A stretch of DNA of 64,000 nucleotides. Source: Haloglomus salinum. GTDB taxonomy: Archaea; Halobacteriota; Halobacteria; Halobacteriales; Haloarculaceae. Positions 32,739-41,757 of the stretch are shown here, piece after piece. The stretch's first letter is position 1. Every line of letters begins with the position of its first letter. Location of the stretch: positions 2,046,001 to 2,110,000 of the forward strand of contig NZ_CP101153.1 of the NCBI RefSeq assembly GCF_024298825.1. The letters are read 5' to 3'. The notes beneath the pieces were generated by a model. It saw only the letters and a program-made list of their open reading frames with translations. It ran no database searches and was not told where the DNA came from. The position numbers and the translations under genes are program-made.

Positions 32739-34139
32739 GTGCATCCCCGCCGCGCCGTCGTCGCGTCGCTGCTCGCGCTGGCCGTGCTCGCGGGCACGCT
32801 CGTCGTCCCGCTGGCCGGGGGGTCCGTTTCGGGTCCAGCCGACTCCGCGGCAGCGGTCCAGGCGAACACGACGGTCGACAACCCCTGCGTCGGGCGGATG
32901 GAGCGGGCGCCGAACGGGACCACCGTCGTCTCCATCCAGGGCATCGCGTTCGACGGGGCCCGGTACGTCAAGCGGCCCTCGCTGGTCGTCGGCTTCGGGC
33001 CACAGGGTGGGTTCGAGTACGCGTACAACGCCACCGCAAGGGGTCGGTTCTGGGCGTACGACGTGGACCCGTTCCCGTCGGGTGAGCTGTTGCTGACCTC
33101 GACGGAGCCCCGTGTCGCCATCGCGGAGACGCTCGACCCGGTCACCGGCGAGCGGACCAGTGTCCAGCGCTTCGCCCGCGACCCCAACGTGACCAGCGCG
33201 ACCGATATCGACCGGCTGCCGAACGGGAATCTCCTCGTGGCTGACGCCACGCCCGGCAGCGAGGGGCTGCTCGTCTACGACCCACGGGCCGAGGAGCCGG
33301 TCTGGAACTGGACGTTCGCCGGGGACGGCGACTTCCCGCGTGCCGGCGGCGGTCCCTACCCCCGCGACTGGGTCCACGTCAACGACGTCGACCGGGTGGC
33401 GCGCGGCCAGTACCTGGTCTCGGCGCGCAACTTCGATACGGTGTTCGTGGTGAACCGCTCGACCGACGAGCTCTCGCTCCGCCTCGGCGCCGACGACGCC
33501 TTCCGGACGCTGGACACGCCCTCGAACCCGCAGCTCCTGCGCACCGCCGAGGGGCGGGCCGCGATACTCGTCGCCGACGGTCGCAACGACCGCGTCGTCG
33601 AGTACACGCGCACGCCCGGCGCGGCCGACCCGTCGAGTCCGGGCGGCGAGAACTGGACGCTGACCTGGGAGCTCGTCGGCGGCGGGCTGAACGAACCCCG
33701 CGACGCCGACCGGCTCCCCAACGGCAACACGCTCGTCATCGACCGCCGGGGGCACCGCGTGATGGAGGTCACGCCCGCGGGCCGCGTCGTCTGGGAGGTG
33801 TACGCCCCGTGGCAGCCCTACGACGCCGAGCGGGTCGCGCTGGGCGACGAGCCCGGCGGCCCCGCCGCCGCGTCGTTCGACGCGAACCGGACGGTGACGC
33901 TCTCGAACAGCGCCCGGGTCGACCAGGGGCAGGTGGCCGACTGCGCGACGGCGTTGCTGGAGTTCGCCCCGACCCGCGAAGAGCGACTACTGGGGGCGTT
34001 CGGCGTGAACGCCTCTGACTCGGACGATGGTGGTGTCACGCCCGGCGCGACCGGGCGCACGGGACTGCGAGCGCTCGCGTTCGGGGGCGCTGCGGTGGTG
34101 CTCGTGGCCGTCGGTGCGTTCTACGTGTTGCGGGAATAG
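32739..34139 (+). CDS. Secreted, membrane-anchored arylsulfotransferase-like beta-propeller protein
   Basis: A 466-residue protein starting at GTG. It has an N-terminal signal helix (residues 5-28, AVVASLLALAVLAG) and a C-terminal membrane helix (about 440-462), with the region between forming a six-bladed propeller of the ASST/NHL type. Repeated blades show the pattern DIDRLPNGNLLVAD, VNDVDRV and DADRLPNGNTLVIDR, each with a conserved Asp/Asn-Gly turn. The catalytic histidine expected for aryl sulfotransferases is not obvious; HVNDVD may be its site. It likely acts on the outside of the membrane, substrate unknown. Confidence 0.82.
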   Translation: MHPRRAVVASLLALAVLAGTLVVPLAGGSVSGPADSAAAVQANTTVDNPCVGRMERAPNGTTVVSIQGIAFDGARYVKRPSLVVGFGPQGGFEYAYNATARGRFWAYDVDPFPSGELLLTSTEPRVAIAETLDPVTGERTSVQRFARDPNVTSATDIDRLPNGNLLVADATPGSEGLLVYDPRAEEPVWNWTFAGDGDFPRAGGGPYPRDWVHVNDVDRVARGQYLVSARNFDTVFVVNRSTDELSLRLGADDAFRTLDTPSNPQLLRTAEGRAAILVADGRNDRVVEYTRTPGAADPSSPGGENWTLTWELVGGGLNEPRDADRLPNGNTLVIDRRGHRVMEVTPAGRVVWEVYAPWQPYDAERVALGDEPGGPAAASFDANRTVTLSNSARVDQGQVADCATALLEFAPTREERLLGAFGVNASDSDDGGVTPGATGRTGLRALAFGGAAVVLVAVGAFYVLRE

Positions 34140-34219
34140 GGAAGTGATATCTCTCGATAATCTGTTTTATAATCTAAAAGAGGTATATAAATAAAAACTG
34201 TGGCATTATACTTCGAAAT

Positions 34220-34430
34220 CTGTTGAAAGCCTCCGTTGTCTGTTGTACCGAGCGTTCGCGCGCTTCCTGTTCGTGGAACCGGCCGGCCGTCCAACCGCTC
34301 TCCGGCCGGGCCGCGCGTGCCGAGCGCAAGCGAGGCCGCGCAACCCGGGGAAGGGCAGGGATACGCGCCCGTGGAACGGCCGACTCCTGGCGGACTCGAA
34401 GGGCGAGAGCACGGGGGCTTCGTAGGGGGT
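34220..34430. repeat. Dispersed inverted-repeat element upstream of pyrE
   Basis: The 437-bp gap between the propeller gene and pyrE has no credible gene. An AT-rich block at 34140-34215 is followed by this element, bounded by imperfect inverted ends (GTTGAAAGCCTCCG near 34223 and ACGGGGGCTTCGTAG near 34412). Its core, 34260-34407, is closely similar to 7838-7989, and GCGCGCTTCCTGTTC at 34257-34271 recurs exactly within the 55.4 kb element. It belongs to the same dispersed family. The pyrE promoter is to the right of it. Confidence 0.7.
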
Positions 34431-34545
34431 CGTCTTGCCGTCGAAGTCACTGGCGTCAGAGCGCGCGAAGGTGTCTCAGTGCCCGCCACCATCCCTCCAG
34501 CCCCGGCCGAACAGTCACCAACTGTCCCGTATCCCGTTCCGGGCC

Positions 34546-34553
34546 GCTTAACC
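34546..34553 (+). promoter_or_regulatory. TATA-like box for pyrE
   Basis: GCTTAACC is centred 27 nt before the pyrE ATG, matching a leaderless promoter and separating pyrE expression from the repeat element upstream. Confidence 0.5.
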
Positions 34554-34576
34554 CACCACCACCCACACCCCCACCC

Positions 34577-35137
34577 ATGACCGACGACACGAACGAGCGC
34601 GACGACCTCGTCGCGGCCCTTCGCGCCGCGGACGCGGTGAAGTTCGGCGAGTTCGAGCTCTCGCACGGCGGCACGTCCGAGTACTACGTCGACAAGTACC
34701 TGTTCGAGACCAGTCCTGACTGTCTCGAACTCATCGCCGACGCCTTCGCCGCGCGCGTGGGCGAGACGAAACTCGCGGGCGTCGCGCTGGGCGCGGTCCC
34801 GCTCGTGGCCGCGACGAGCGTCGCCACCGGCAACCCGTACGTCATCGTCCGGAAGGCCGCCAAGGAGTACGGCACCGGCAACCGCATCGAGGGTCGCTTC
34901 GAGGCGGGCGAGGAGGTCGTCGTGCTGGAGGATATCGCCACGACGGGCCGGTCGGCCATCGACGCCGTCGAGGCGCTCCGCGAGGCCGGCGCGGTGGTCG
35001 ACCGCGTGCTGGTCGTCGTGGACCGCGAGGAGGGGGCCCGCGAGAACCTCGCCGAACACGACATCGAACTCGAATCGCTGCTGACCGCGTCGGACCTGCT
35101 GGCCGACGCCGATATCGACGTCGACGCCGAGGACTGA
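34577..35137 (+). CDS. pyrE: Orotate phosphoribosyltransferase
   Basis: A 186-residue enzyme that couples orotate to PRPP in UMP synthesis. The PRPP-binding motif reads [12 protein letters not shown] near residues 115-126, and the flexible catalytic loop region around [16 protein letters not shown] is intact. The [12 protein letters not shown] segment is typical of the haloarchaeal enzyme (the one used as a selectable marker as pyrE2). The gene is followed, after 150 bp, by a purine permease, so nucleotide salvage and synthesis genes are side by side. Confidence 0.96.
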   Translation: MTDDTNERDDLVAALRAADAVKFGEFELSHGGTSEYYVDKYLFETSPDCLELIADAFAARVGETKLAGVALGAVPLVAATSVATGNPYVIVRKAAKEYGTGNRIEGRFEAGEEVVVLEDIATTGRSAIDAVEALREAGAVVDRVLVVVDREEGARENLAEHDIELESLLTASDLLADADIDVDAED

Positions 35138-35287
35138 CGCGGGCCGAGCGCTCCCCGTCACCTGTCGACTTCGGCACTCGATTCCGCTGCTGGAAGCCGT
35201 TCGACCGCCGAACGCCAACGGAATCGGACGGATGGGTGGTCCGATGCAAAAACCGTTAAGTGCTACCTGTGCGCGTCGCCGGGCGTA

Positions 35288-36748
35288 ATGGTACGCGAGA
35301 CGCTGGCCGACTTCTTCGGCTTCGACGAGCACGACACCGACCTGCAGACGGAGGTGGTCGCCGGCATCACGACGTTCCTGACGATGAGCTACATCGTCGT
35401 CGTGAACCCGGCCATCCTCGCGCCCGCTATCGTGAACGGTCCCGGCCCCGACCTCGGCCTGTCGGTCCCCGAGGCACAGCAGATGCTCGCGGTCGTGACG
35501 CTGCTGGCGGCCGCGACGGCGACGCTGGTGATGGCGTTCTACGCCAACCGGCCGTTCGGGCAGGCACCCGGACTGGGACTGAACGCGTTCTTCGCGTTCA
35601 CGGTCGTCCTCGGGCTGGGTGTCCCGTGGAACACGGCGCTCGCCGCCGTCGTCGTGGAGGGAATCATCTTCGTGTTGCTGACCGCCGTCGGCGCGCGTGA
35701 GGCCATCATCAGGCTGTTCCCACAGCCCGTGAAGCTGGCCGTCGGGGCCGGTATCGGCCTGTTCCTGGCCATCATCGGGCTCATCGAGATGCACGTCGTC
35801 GCGAACGACCCCGTGACGTTCGTCACGTTCAGCCCCGTCTTCGCCTCCGACCCCATCGCCATCCTGTCGGTGCTGGGGCTGTTCGTCACGCTCGCACTGT
35901 ACGCCCGCGGGGTCCGCGGCTCCATCATCATCGGCGTCATCCTCACGTCGGTCGCCGGCTACGCCGCCTCGGCGGCGGGCTACTCCGGCCAGCCGGCCAT
36001 GGCGGCCGCCGAGCAGGCCGGCGTCGCGCTGAAGTCGGGCATCCCGCTGGCGCCGAACGTTCCCATCGTCTACGACGCCGCGAGCTACGACATCACGCCG
36101 CTGGTCGGCGCGTTCGTCGACGGCTTCAGCGGGGTCGAGGGCTTCTCCTTCGCGCTGGTCGTGTTCACGTTCTTCTTCGTCGACTTCTTCGACACCGCCG
36201 GCACGCTGACCGGCGTCGGGCAGGCCGCCGGCTTCCTCGACGAGGACGGTAACCTCCCGGACATGGACAAGCCGCTGATGGCCGACGCCGTCGGCACCAC
36301 CGTCGGCGGGATGATCGGCACCTCCACCGTCACCACGTACATCGAGTCCGCGACCGGCGTCGAGGAGGGCGGCCGCACCGGGATGACGGCGCTCGTCATC
36401 GGCGCCTTCTTCCTGCTGTCGCTCGCCGTGGTGCCGCTCGCCGCGGCGGTCCCCACGTACGCCTCCCACCTCGTGCTGGTCGTCGTGGGCATCATCATGC
36501 TCTCGAACGTCGCCGAGATCGCGTGGGACGACCTCTCCTTCGCGGTCCCGGCGGCGCTCACCATCTTCGTGATGCCGTTCACCTTCTCCATCGCGTACGG
36601 TATCGCGGCGGGCATCATCTCCTACCCGGTCGTCAAGGCCGCGCAGGGCGAAGCCAGCGATGTCTCGGCCGGCCAGTGGGCGCTCGCGGGCGCGTTCGTC
36701 GTCTACTTCTTCGTCCGGACCTCCGGCATCCTCTCGGGCAGCCTGTAG
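35288..36748 (+). CDS. NCS2/AzgA-family purine (guanine/hypoxanthine) permease
   Basis: A 486-residue transporter with 12-14 membrane segments. The AzgA-type hallmarks are the N-terminal LQTEVVAGITTFLTMSYI helix, the GLGLNAFFAF segment with the conserved Asn in TM3, and the VFTFFFVDFFDTAGTL segment, all positions that line the substrate site in NCS2 carriers. It should take up guanine, hypoxanthine or adenine by proton or sodium symport. A CCGTTAAGTG string about 32 nt upstream of the ATG is a probable TATA element. Neighbouring pyrE supports a salvage role. Confidence 0.94.
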   Translation: MVRETLADFFGFDEHDTDLQTEVVAGITTFLTMSYIVVVNPAILAPAIVNGPGPDLGLSVPEAQQMLAVVTLLAAATATLVMAFYANRPFGQAPGLGLNAFFAFTVVLGLGVPWNTALAAVVVEGIIFVLLTAVGAREAIIRLFPQPVKLAVGAGIGLFLAIIGLIEMHVVANDPVTFVTFSPVFASDPIAILSVLGLFVTLALYARGVRGSIIIGVILTSVAGYAASAAGYSGQPAMAAAEQAGVALKSGIPLAPNVPIVYDAASYDITPLVGAFVDGFSGVEGFSFALVVFTFFFVDFFDTAGTLTGVGQAAGFLDEDGNLPDMDKPLMADAVGTTVGGMIGTSTVTTYIESATGVEEGGRTGMTALVIGAFFLLSLAVVPLAAAVPTYASHLVLVVVGIIMLSNVAEIAWDDLSFAVPAALTIFVMPFTFSIAYGIAAGIISYPVVKAAQGEASDVSAGQWALAGAFVVYFFVRTSGILSGSL

Positions 36749-36797
36749 CCCGGCGCCCGGCCAACGTTCAGGGCGCTCCAGCCCCTCCGGACGCGTG

Positions 36798-37112
36798 ATG
36801 CCGACCGCACCGGCACCGACGCCGCTCGCCGACCTGCTCGCCGCCGCCGGCCGCGACGCGCTGCCCGACGGCTGGACCGGCGGCGAGGCCACCCGTGATG
36901 CCGGCGTGCTCACGCGGCGCTTCGTGACCCACGACGGTGCTCGCGTCGTCTTCTACGCGCTTCGGGCCGACGGTACCGCCACCCTCGCCCGGGCGTCGTG
37001 GGACGACGTGGCCGGCGAGTACGTCGTCGGCCCGGACCGCACCGAGCGGGCCGATGCGGGGACGGACGCGGCGCTGTTCCGGGCGGCACTGGACCTGATG
37101 GCCGAGGCATGA
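36798..37112 (+). CDS. Small protein of unknown function
   Basis: A 104-residue protein with acidic residues spread over an Ala-rich background and a central strand set (RRFVTHDG, ARVVFYALR, ATLARASWDD). No family could be named. The ATG at 36798 is adjacent to a GTG at 36795. It follows the permease by 49 bp on the same strand and might be co-transcribed. The C-terminus is an amphipathic Ala/Leu-rich helix. Confidence 0.64.
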   Translation: MPTAPAPTPLADLLAAAGRDALPDGWTGGEATRDAGVLTRRFVTHDGARVVFYALRADGTATLARASWDDVAGEYVVGPDRTERADAGTDAALFRAALDLMAEA

Positions 37113-37276
37113 ACGACCCACCGTCCGGAGTGTCGCCCACCGCCCGAGTGTCGCGGTAGACGGCGCGTGCGTGTGCCTGCCGCTTCCCCTGGCCAGGTCG
37201 CTCGTTCTCACGTGGTGGGAACGAACGGCACGCCAACTTATCTACGAGGCCGACACATCGACAGGGGGAGACCGAA

Positions 37277-38272
37277 ATGGTCGCAATTCGAAGTGAGGGG
37301 TTGACGAAGTACTACGGCGATGTCTGTGGCATCGAGGACCTCACCTTCGATGTCAACGAGGGCGAGATATTCGGGTTCCTCGGCCCGAACGGTGCCGGGA
37401 AGACGACGTTCATCCGGACACTGCTGGGGTTCCTCTCGCCGACCGCCGGCAGTGCCGAACTGCTCGGGTACGACATCACCGACGACCGCGCGCTCGTGAC
37501 GGCCATGGAACAGGTCGGCTATCTCCCCAGCGAGCCCGGCCTCGACGATGGCGTCACCGGGCGTCGGCTCCTCGACCACTACGGAGCACTGCGCGGGGAT
37601 ACGCGGAGCGAGGAACTGCTGGAGCTGTTCACACCCCCACTCGACCGGAAGGTCGGGGAGTACTCGCGGGGCAACAAGCAGATGCTCGCCATCGTCATCG
37701 CGTTCATGCACGACCCGTCGCTCGTCCTGATGGACGAGCCGACTTCCGGGCTGGACCCGCTCAAGCAGGAGCGGTTCCACGAGTTCGTCCGGAGCGAGGT
37801 GGCCGCCGGCAAGACGATGTTCCTCTCCTCGCACGTTCTCAGCGAGGTGCAGAAGGTCTGTGACCGGGTGGGAATCATCCGCGAGGGGCGGCTCGTCGAA
37901 CTCGAGACGGTCGAGGAACTGCTCTCCCGTGGCGGGAAGGTCGTTCGGGTCCGCGTCCGCGGCGAGGTCGGCCCCGAGGCGTTCACCATCGACAGTGTCC
38001 ACGACCTGACTATCGGCGCCGGCGCGGACGAGGGGCTCGTCGGGCACAGCAGCGACTCGACGACGGCGTCGTTCACCTACACGGGCGACTACGACGCGCT
38101 CGTCGCGCACCTGGCCGGGTTCGAGATACTCGGCATCGATATCGAGGAGGCACCGCTGGAGGATGTGTTCCTGCAGTTCTACGGCGACGCGCCGGACAGC
38201 GACGGGACCGGGCCAGGGGCGGCTGCTGACGCCGAGCCCGGGACCGGGAGCGACTCCGGGGGGAGCGACTGA
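37277..38272 (+). CDS. ABC transporter ATPase subunit (ABC-2 type exporter)
   Basis: A 331-residue ATPase. Walker A is GPNGAGKTT at residues 36-44, Walker B is LVLMDEPTSGLD, and the H-loop follows in FLSSHVLSE. The signature motif reads YSRGNKQ, a variant of LSGGQ. The last 110 residues include a DUF4162-like domain and an acidic Gly/Asp/Ser tail. The stop codon overlaps the permease start (TGATG). The ATP-binding and permease pair fits the CcmA/NatA type exporter. A GGGGGAG string 8 nt before the ATG could act as a ribosome-binding site, and ACTTATCTA upstream as the TATA box. Confidence 0.95.
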   Translation: MVAIRSEGLTKYYGDVCGIEDLTFDVNEGEIFGFLGPNGAGKTTFIRTLLGFLSPTAGSAELLGYDITDDRALVTAMEQVGYLPSEPGLDDGVTGRRLLDHYGALRGDTRSEELLELFTPPLDRKVGEYSRGNKQMLAIVIAFMHDPSLVLMDEPTSGLDPLKQERFHEFVRSEVAAGKTMFLSSHVLSEVQKVCDRVGIIREGRLVELETVEELLSRGGKVVRVRVRGEVGPEAFTIDSVHDLTIGAGADEGLVGHSSDSTTASFTYTGDYDALVAHLAGFEILGIDIEEAPLEDVFLQFYGDAPDSDGTGPGAAADAEPGTGSDSGGSD

Positions 38273-39057
38273 TGTTCGAGGTGGCCCGCTACGAGGCCGA
38301 ACGACGGCTCCTCGGCACGCTTGCCATCGCCGTGGGCCTCTCGGCGTTCGCCGGCCTGTTCCTCGCCATCGGGCCCTCGATCCTCGAGGAGGTCGACTTC
38401 GCCCAGTTCGTCGACGCGTATCCCGAATCGCTCCAGACGGCCTTCGGGCTGGAGGGGATGGGCTCGCTGGCCGGGTTCCTCGCGGCCGAACTGTACCAGT
38501 TCGGCTTCGTCATCCTGCTGGGGCTGTACTTCGCCTACCTCGGCGGTGGGGTCGTGGCTGGCGACATCGAGACCGAGCGGCTCGACCTGCTGCTGTCGAC
38601 GCCCATCTCGCGGCCACGACTCCTGCTGGAGAAGTTCGCCGGACTGGTGCCCGCGATGGTACTCGTCAACGCCGTCGTGGCCACCGTCGTCTACGTCGGG
38701 GCCATCCTCGTCGACGAGCCCATCCCGCTGGTAGACGTCCTGATGGTCCACCTCCTCTCGTTGCCGTACCTGCTGGTGGCCGCGGCCGTCGGCCTGCTGT
38801 TCTCGGTCGTGTTCAGCCAGTCGTCGACGGCCCAGCGCGGCGCCATCGCCGTCGTGTTCGGCCTGTTCATGCTGGAGTCGCTCGTCACCGACACCGATTT
38901 CGGCGCGCTGGGGGCGTTTAGCCCATCCCGCTACTACGACCCGACCGCGGTACTGGTCGACTCGAGTTACGACCTGCTCGGCGCGTTCGTCCTCTGTGAG
39001 GCGGCGGCCCTGCTGGTCGTGCTCGCACTGCTGCGGTTCCAGGAGAGGGATATCTGA
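38272..39057 (+). CDS. ABC-2 type permease subunit
   Basis: A 261-residue membrane protein translationally coupled to the ATPase. Six hydrophobic segments are visible, with LYQFGFVILLGLYFAYLGGG forming TM2 and a coupling helix near GDIETERLDLLLSTP. This is the layout of Na+/lipid/antibiotic exporters of the ABC-2 class. The next gene, encoding a large COG1361 ectodomain protein, begins 73 bp downstream on the same strand and is probably transcribed with it. Substrate unknown. Confidence 0.92.
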   Translation: MFEVARYEAERRLLGTLAIAVGLSAFAGLFLAIGPSILEEVDFAQFVDAYPESLQTAFGLEGMGSLAGFLAAELYQFGFVILLGLYFAYLGGGVVAGDIETERLDLLLSTPISRPRLLLEKFAGLVPAMVLVNAVVATVVYVGAILVDEPIPLVDVLMVHLLSLPYLLVAAAVGLLFSVVFSQSSTAQRGAIAVVFGLFMLESLVTDTDFGALGAFSPSRYYDPTAVLVDSSYDLLGAFVLCEAAALLVVLALLRFQERDI

Positions 39058-39130
39058 TGCACACAACCCACCCGACACCGAATCGGCCACGACGCACCAC
39101 CGGCCACCCGACGACCCGACGGAGGCGCCG

Positions 39131-41395
39131 ATGACCCGCCGCTGGCTCGCGGTCGCGCTCGTCGTCCTCCTCGTGCTGCCCGGCACTGCGCTGGCATTCG
39201 TTCAGGGCGAACCCCGGCTCCGCGTCGGCCTCGCCGACGACACCGTCCACGCGGGCGAGGAGACGACCCTCTCCGTGACCGTCGCGAACGGGGCGGACCT
39301 GAAGTTCGCCTCGCGGTCGAATCCGGCGCTGAACGCGGAGGTGACCACGGCGCGTGCCGTCGCGGTCACCCTCGAGGATAGCGGCCCCGTCAGCGTCGAG
39401 ACCGGCACACGATTGCTCGGCAGCCTCCCCGACGGAGGGAGCGCCACCCTCCCGTTCGAGGTCTCCATCCGCGAGTCGGCGGCCCCCGGTGTCTACGACG
39501 TTCCCGTGGAACTCCGGTACGCGTACACCGCCTCCATCTCCGATAGCGGGGCGGCCGACCGACGGACGGAGACGGTGACCCGGACGCTCCGGGTCCGGGT
39601 CGAGGAGGCCGCACGGTTCCGCGTTCGCGACGTCGAGTCGGTGGTCCGCCCGGGTGAGACCGGTCGGGTCAGCGTCCTGCTGGAGAACGTCGGGAGTGCG
39701 ACCGCCCACGACGCGCAGTTCACCCTCTCCTCGCCCGACCCGGCACTCTCGCCGGGCACGGCCGGCACTGCCACCCGGTACGATGCCCGCTGGGCGCCCG
39801 GTGAGACGCGGCGGCTGAACTACACCGTCACGGCCGCGACCGACGCGCGCGCACAGTCGTACAACCTGGAACTGGCCCCCAGCTACCGCGACGCTGCCGG
39901 GGGGACCGTCTCCCAGCAGCCGCTCTCTGTCGGCGTCACGCCGTCGGCAGGCGGTCTGCTCTCGGTCGCCGAGGTCCGGAGCAGCGTCGTCACGGGGGGG
40001 TCCGGCCCAGTCACGGTGATGCTTCGGAACGACGGTGACCGGACGCTCCGCGACGCCACCGTCCGACTCTCCTCGGCTGGCGACCTCGCGGTCGGCGGTG
40101 GGGAATCAGCCAGCCGGTTCGTGGGGCGGTGGGGTCCGGGCGAGACTCGCTCTCTCACCTACGACCTCACCGCTGGGCCGGAGACGACCGCCGGGAGCTA
40201 CCCGCTCGCCGCCACGGTGGCGTACACCGACTCCGAGGGGGCGGCCCTCACCAGCCGGCCGACGACCGTCGCGGTGACGGTACCCGCGCGGTCGGGCTTC
40301 ACGGTCCAGTCGGTCAGCACCGACGCGACGGCCCCTGGCTCGGGGACCGTCTCGCTGACGCTCCGCAACGACGCCGGCCGCGCGGTCTCGGACGCGTCCG
40401 TCTCGCTCGCCACCACGGCGACCGGGCTCACGGTCGACGGCGGGCCGAGCGCCGAGCGGTTCGTGGGTCGGTGGGGCCCGGGCGAGACCCGTACCCTCAC
40501 CTACGACCTCACTGCGGGCGAGGCGACGACAGGCGGAACGTACACGCTCACGACGGGTGTCGCGTACACGGTCGATGGGGGGCAGGTCACCACCCGTTCG
40601 GTCCCCGTCGGGGTGCGACTGGCCGAGCCCCCCGAGTTCGGCCTCACCGACCTCGGCGGCGACCTCTACGTCGGGGAGCGCGGCACCGTCCGCGGGACGG
40701 TCGTCAACGAGGGCAACCGGACCGCCCGGGACGCCGTGGTCGTCGTCGCCCCCCGCGCAACGGGTATCGCGCTCCCCGGTGGTCCAGTGAGCCTCGGCGA
40801 CATCGGGCCGGGTGAGTCGGCCGGCTTCGAACTGGAGACCGACGTGGCTTCGACCGCGATGCCCGGCAGCCGGCCGTTCGCGCTCACCGTCGAGTACGGG
40901 ACCAGCGACGGCACACGCCGGACGAGCGACGCGCTGACCTTCCGGCGCTCGGTCGCGCCGGACCGCGAGCCGTTGCAGGTCGAACCGGTGAACGCGACGT
41001 TCGCGCCGGACAGCTCCGGGGCGCTCGTCGTCCGCGTGACGAACACCGGCGACACCGCTCGCGAGGACGTACGCCTGCAGATCACGCCCGTCCCCCCGTT
41101 CACGAGCGTCGCGCCGTCGGCGTACGTCGCGAGGCTCCCGGCCGGCGAGACCGCCGAGGTGGCGTTCGAACTCTCCGTCGACGAGGACGCCGTCCCGAGC
41201 AGTCACGCCGTGGCGCTGAACGTCTCCAGCGAATCCGCGGACGACCGCCGTGCGACGGTTGACAGGCACCAGCTGCCGGTGGTCGTCGCATCCGAGCCGG
41301 CCGGGCCGGTCGACACCCCGTCGACCATCGCGGCCGTGCTACTGGGTCTCGCCGTCGCCGCGAGCACCGGCTACTGGTGGTTCCGGAGGCGATGA
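39131..41395 (+). CDS. COG1361-type surface protein A (tandem beta-sandwich, membrane anchored)
   Basis: A 754-residue extracytoplasmic protein. Residues 1-23 are a Sec-type signal helix and residues 729-750 a C-terminal membrane helix ending in RRR. Between them are six or seven CARDB/NEW3-like beta-sandwich domains, each about 110 residues, with the recurring pattern WGPGETRxLTYDLTAG and SxSxLxNDGxRxxxDA. The repeat around residues 329 and 443 is nearly identical (114-residue period). The motif VTTARAVAV at residues 71-79 recurs in the second COG1361 protein. It is expected to act as the exporter's external adaptor or binding protein. Confidence 0.88.
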   Translation: MTRRWLAVALVVLLVLPGTALAFVQGEPRLRVGLADDTVHAGEETTLSVTVANGADLKFASRSNPALNAEVTTARAVAVTLEDSGPVSVETGTRLLGSLPDGGSATLPFEVSIRESAAPGVYDVPVELRYAYTASISDSGAADRRTETVTRTLRVRVEEAARFRVRDVESVVRPGETGRVSVLLENVGSATAHDAQFTLSSPDPALSPGTAGTATRYDARWAPGETRRLNYTVTAATDARAQSYNLELAPSYRDAAGGTVSQQPLSVGVTPSAGGLLSVAEVRSSVVTGGSGPVTVMLRNDGDRTLRDATVRLSSAGDLAVGGGESASRFVGRWGPGETRSLTYDLTAGPETTAGSYPLAATVAYTDSEGAALTSRPTTVAVTVPARSGFTVQSVSTDATAPGSGTVSLTLRNDAGRAVSDASVSLATTATGLTVDGGPSAERFVGRWGPGETRTLTYDLTAGEATTGGTYTLTTGVAYTVDGGQVTTRSVPVGVRLAEPPEFGLTDLGGDLYVGERGTVRGTVVNEGNRTARDAVVVVAPRATGIALPGGPVSLGDIGPGESAGFELETDVASTAMPGSRPFALTVEYGTSDGTRRTSDALTFRRSVAPDREPLQVEPVNATFAPDSSGALVVRVTNTGDTAREDVRLQITPVPPFTSVAPSAYVARLPAGETAEVAFELSVDEDAVPSSHAVALNVSSESADDRRATVDRHQLPVVVASEPAGPVDTPSTIAAVLLGLAVAASTGYWWFRRR

Positions 41396-41651
41396 GGCCA
41401 CTCGCCACCGTCCCGGTGGCCGCCTCCACTCCCCTGACGACCGGGTGGCTGAGACAGCCGGCCCGTAGCGGGCCCGGTCGGGTGAACGGGGTGGGGCTGG
41501 CTCTCCGCCGAGGGGGTCATCGGGGTGTCGCGGTAGGTCGGCCCCTGGCCAGCCGCGGACCCTGCTGGTGGCAATCGCTGGTCTCGGGGCTATCCTCGAC
41601 GTGAACGGCCATTCTACGGGACCTGGGACTGTTAGTAGAGAATTACAAACA

Positions 41652-41684
41652 GTTTTACCGGTGCGACGAGTACCGCCCGGTACT
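41652..41684 (+). promoter_or_regulatory. TATA-like box and overlapping palindromic operator in the 41396-41757 gap
   Basis: The 362-bp gap before the second COG1361 gene has no gene. GTTTTACC (41652-41659) is a TATA candidate, and a palindrome AGTACCGCCCGGTACT (41669-41684, 7-bp arms, 2-nt centre) lies exactly where transcription should begin. An operator there would block initiation. The local regulator encoded at the end of this operon is the obvious candidate to bind it, but this is inference. Confidence 0.5.
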
Positions 41685-41757
41685 GAATGAATGTTCGATG
41701 CACGAGTGGCGGTAGCCGGTCTCGGCTGGCGGCCGCCACCCGGACGGAGGGACGGAG

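Noticed and set aside
34121-36913. Minus-strand open frame of about 930 codons across pyrE and the purine permease
   Set aside because: Antisense shadow; both plus-strand genes have full diagnostic motifs.
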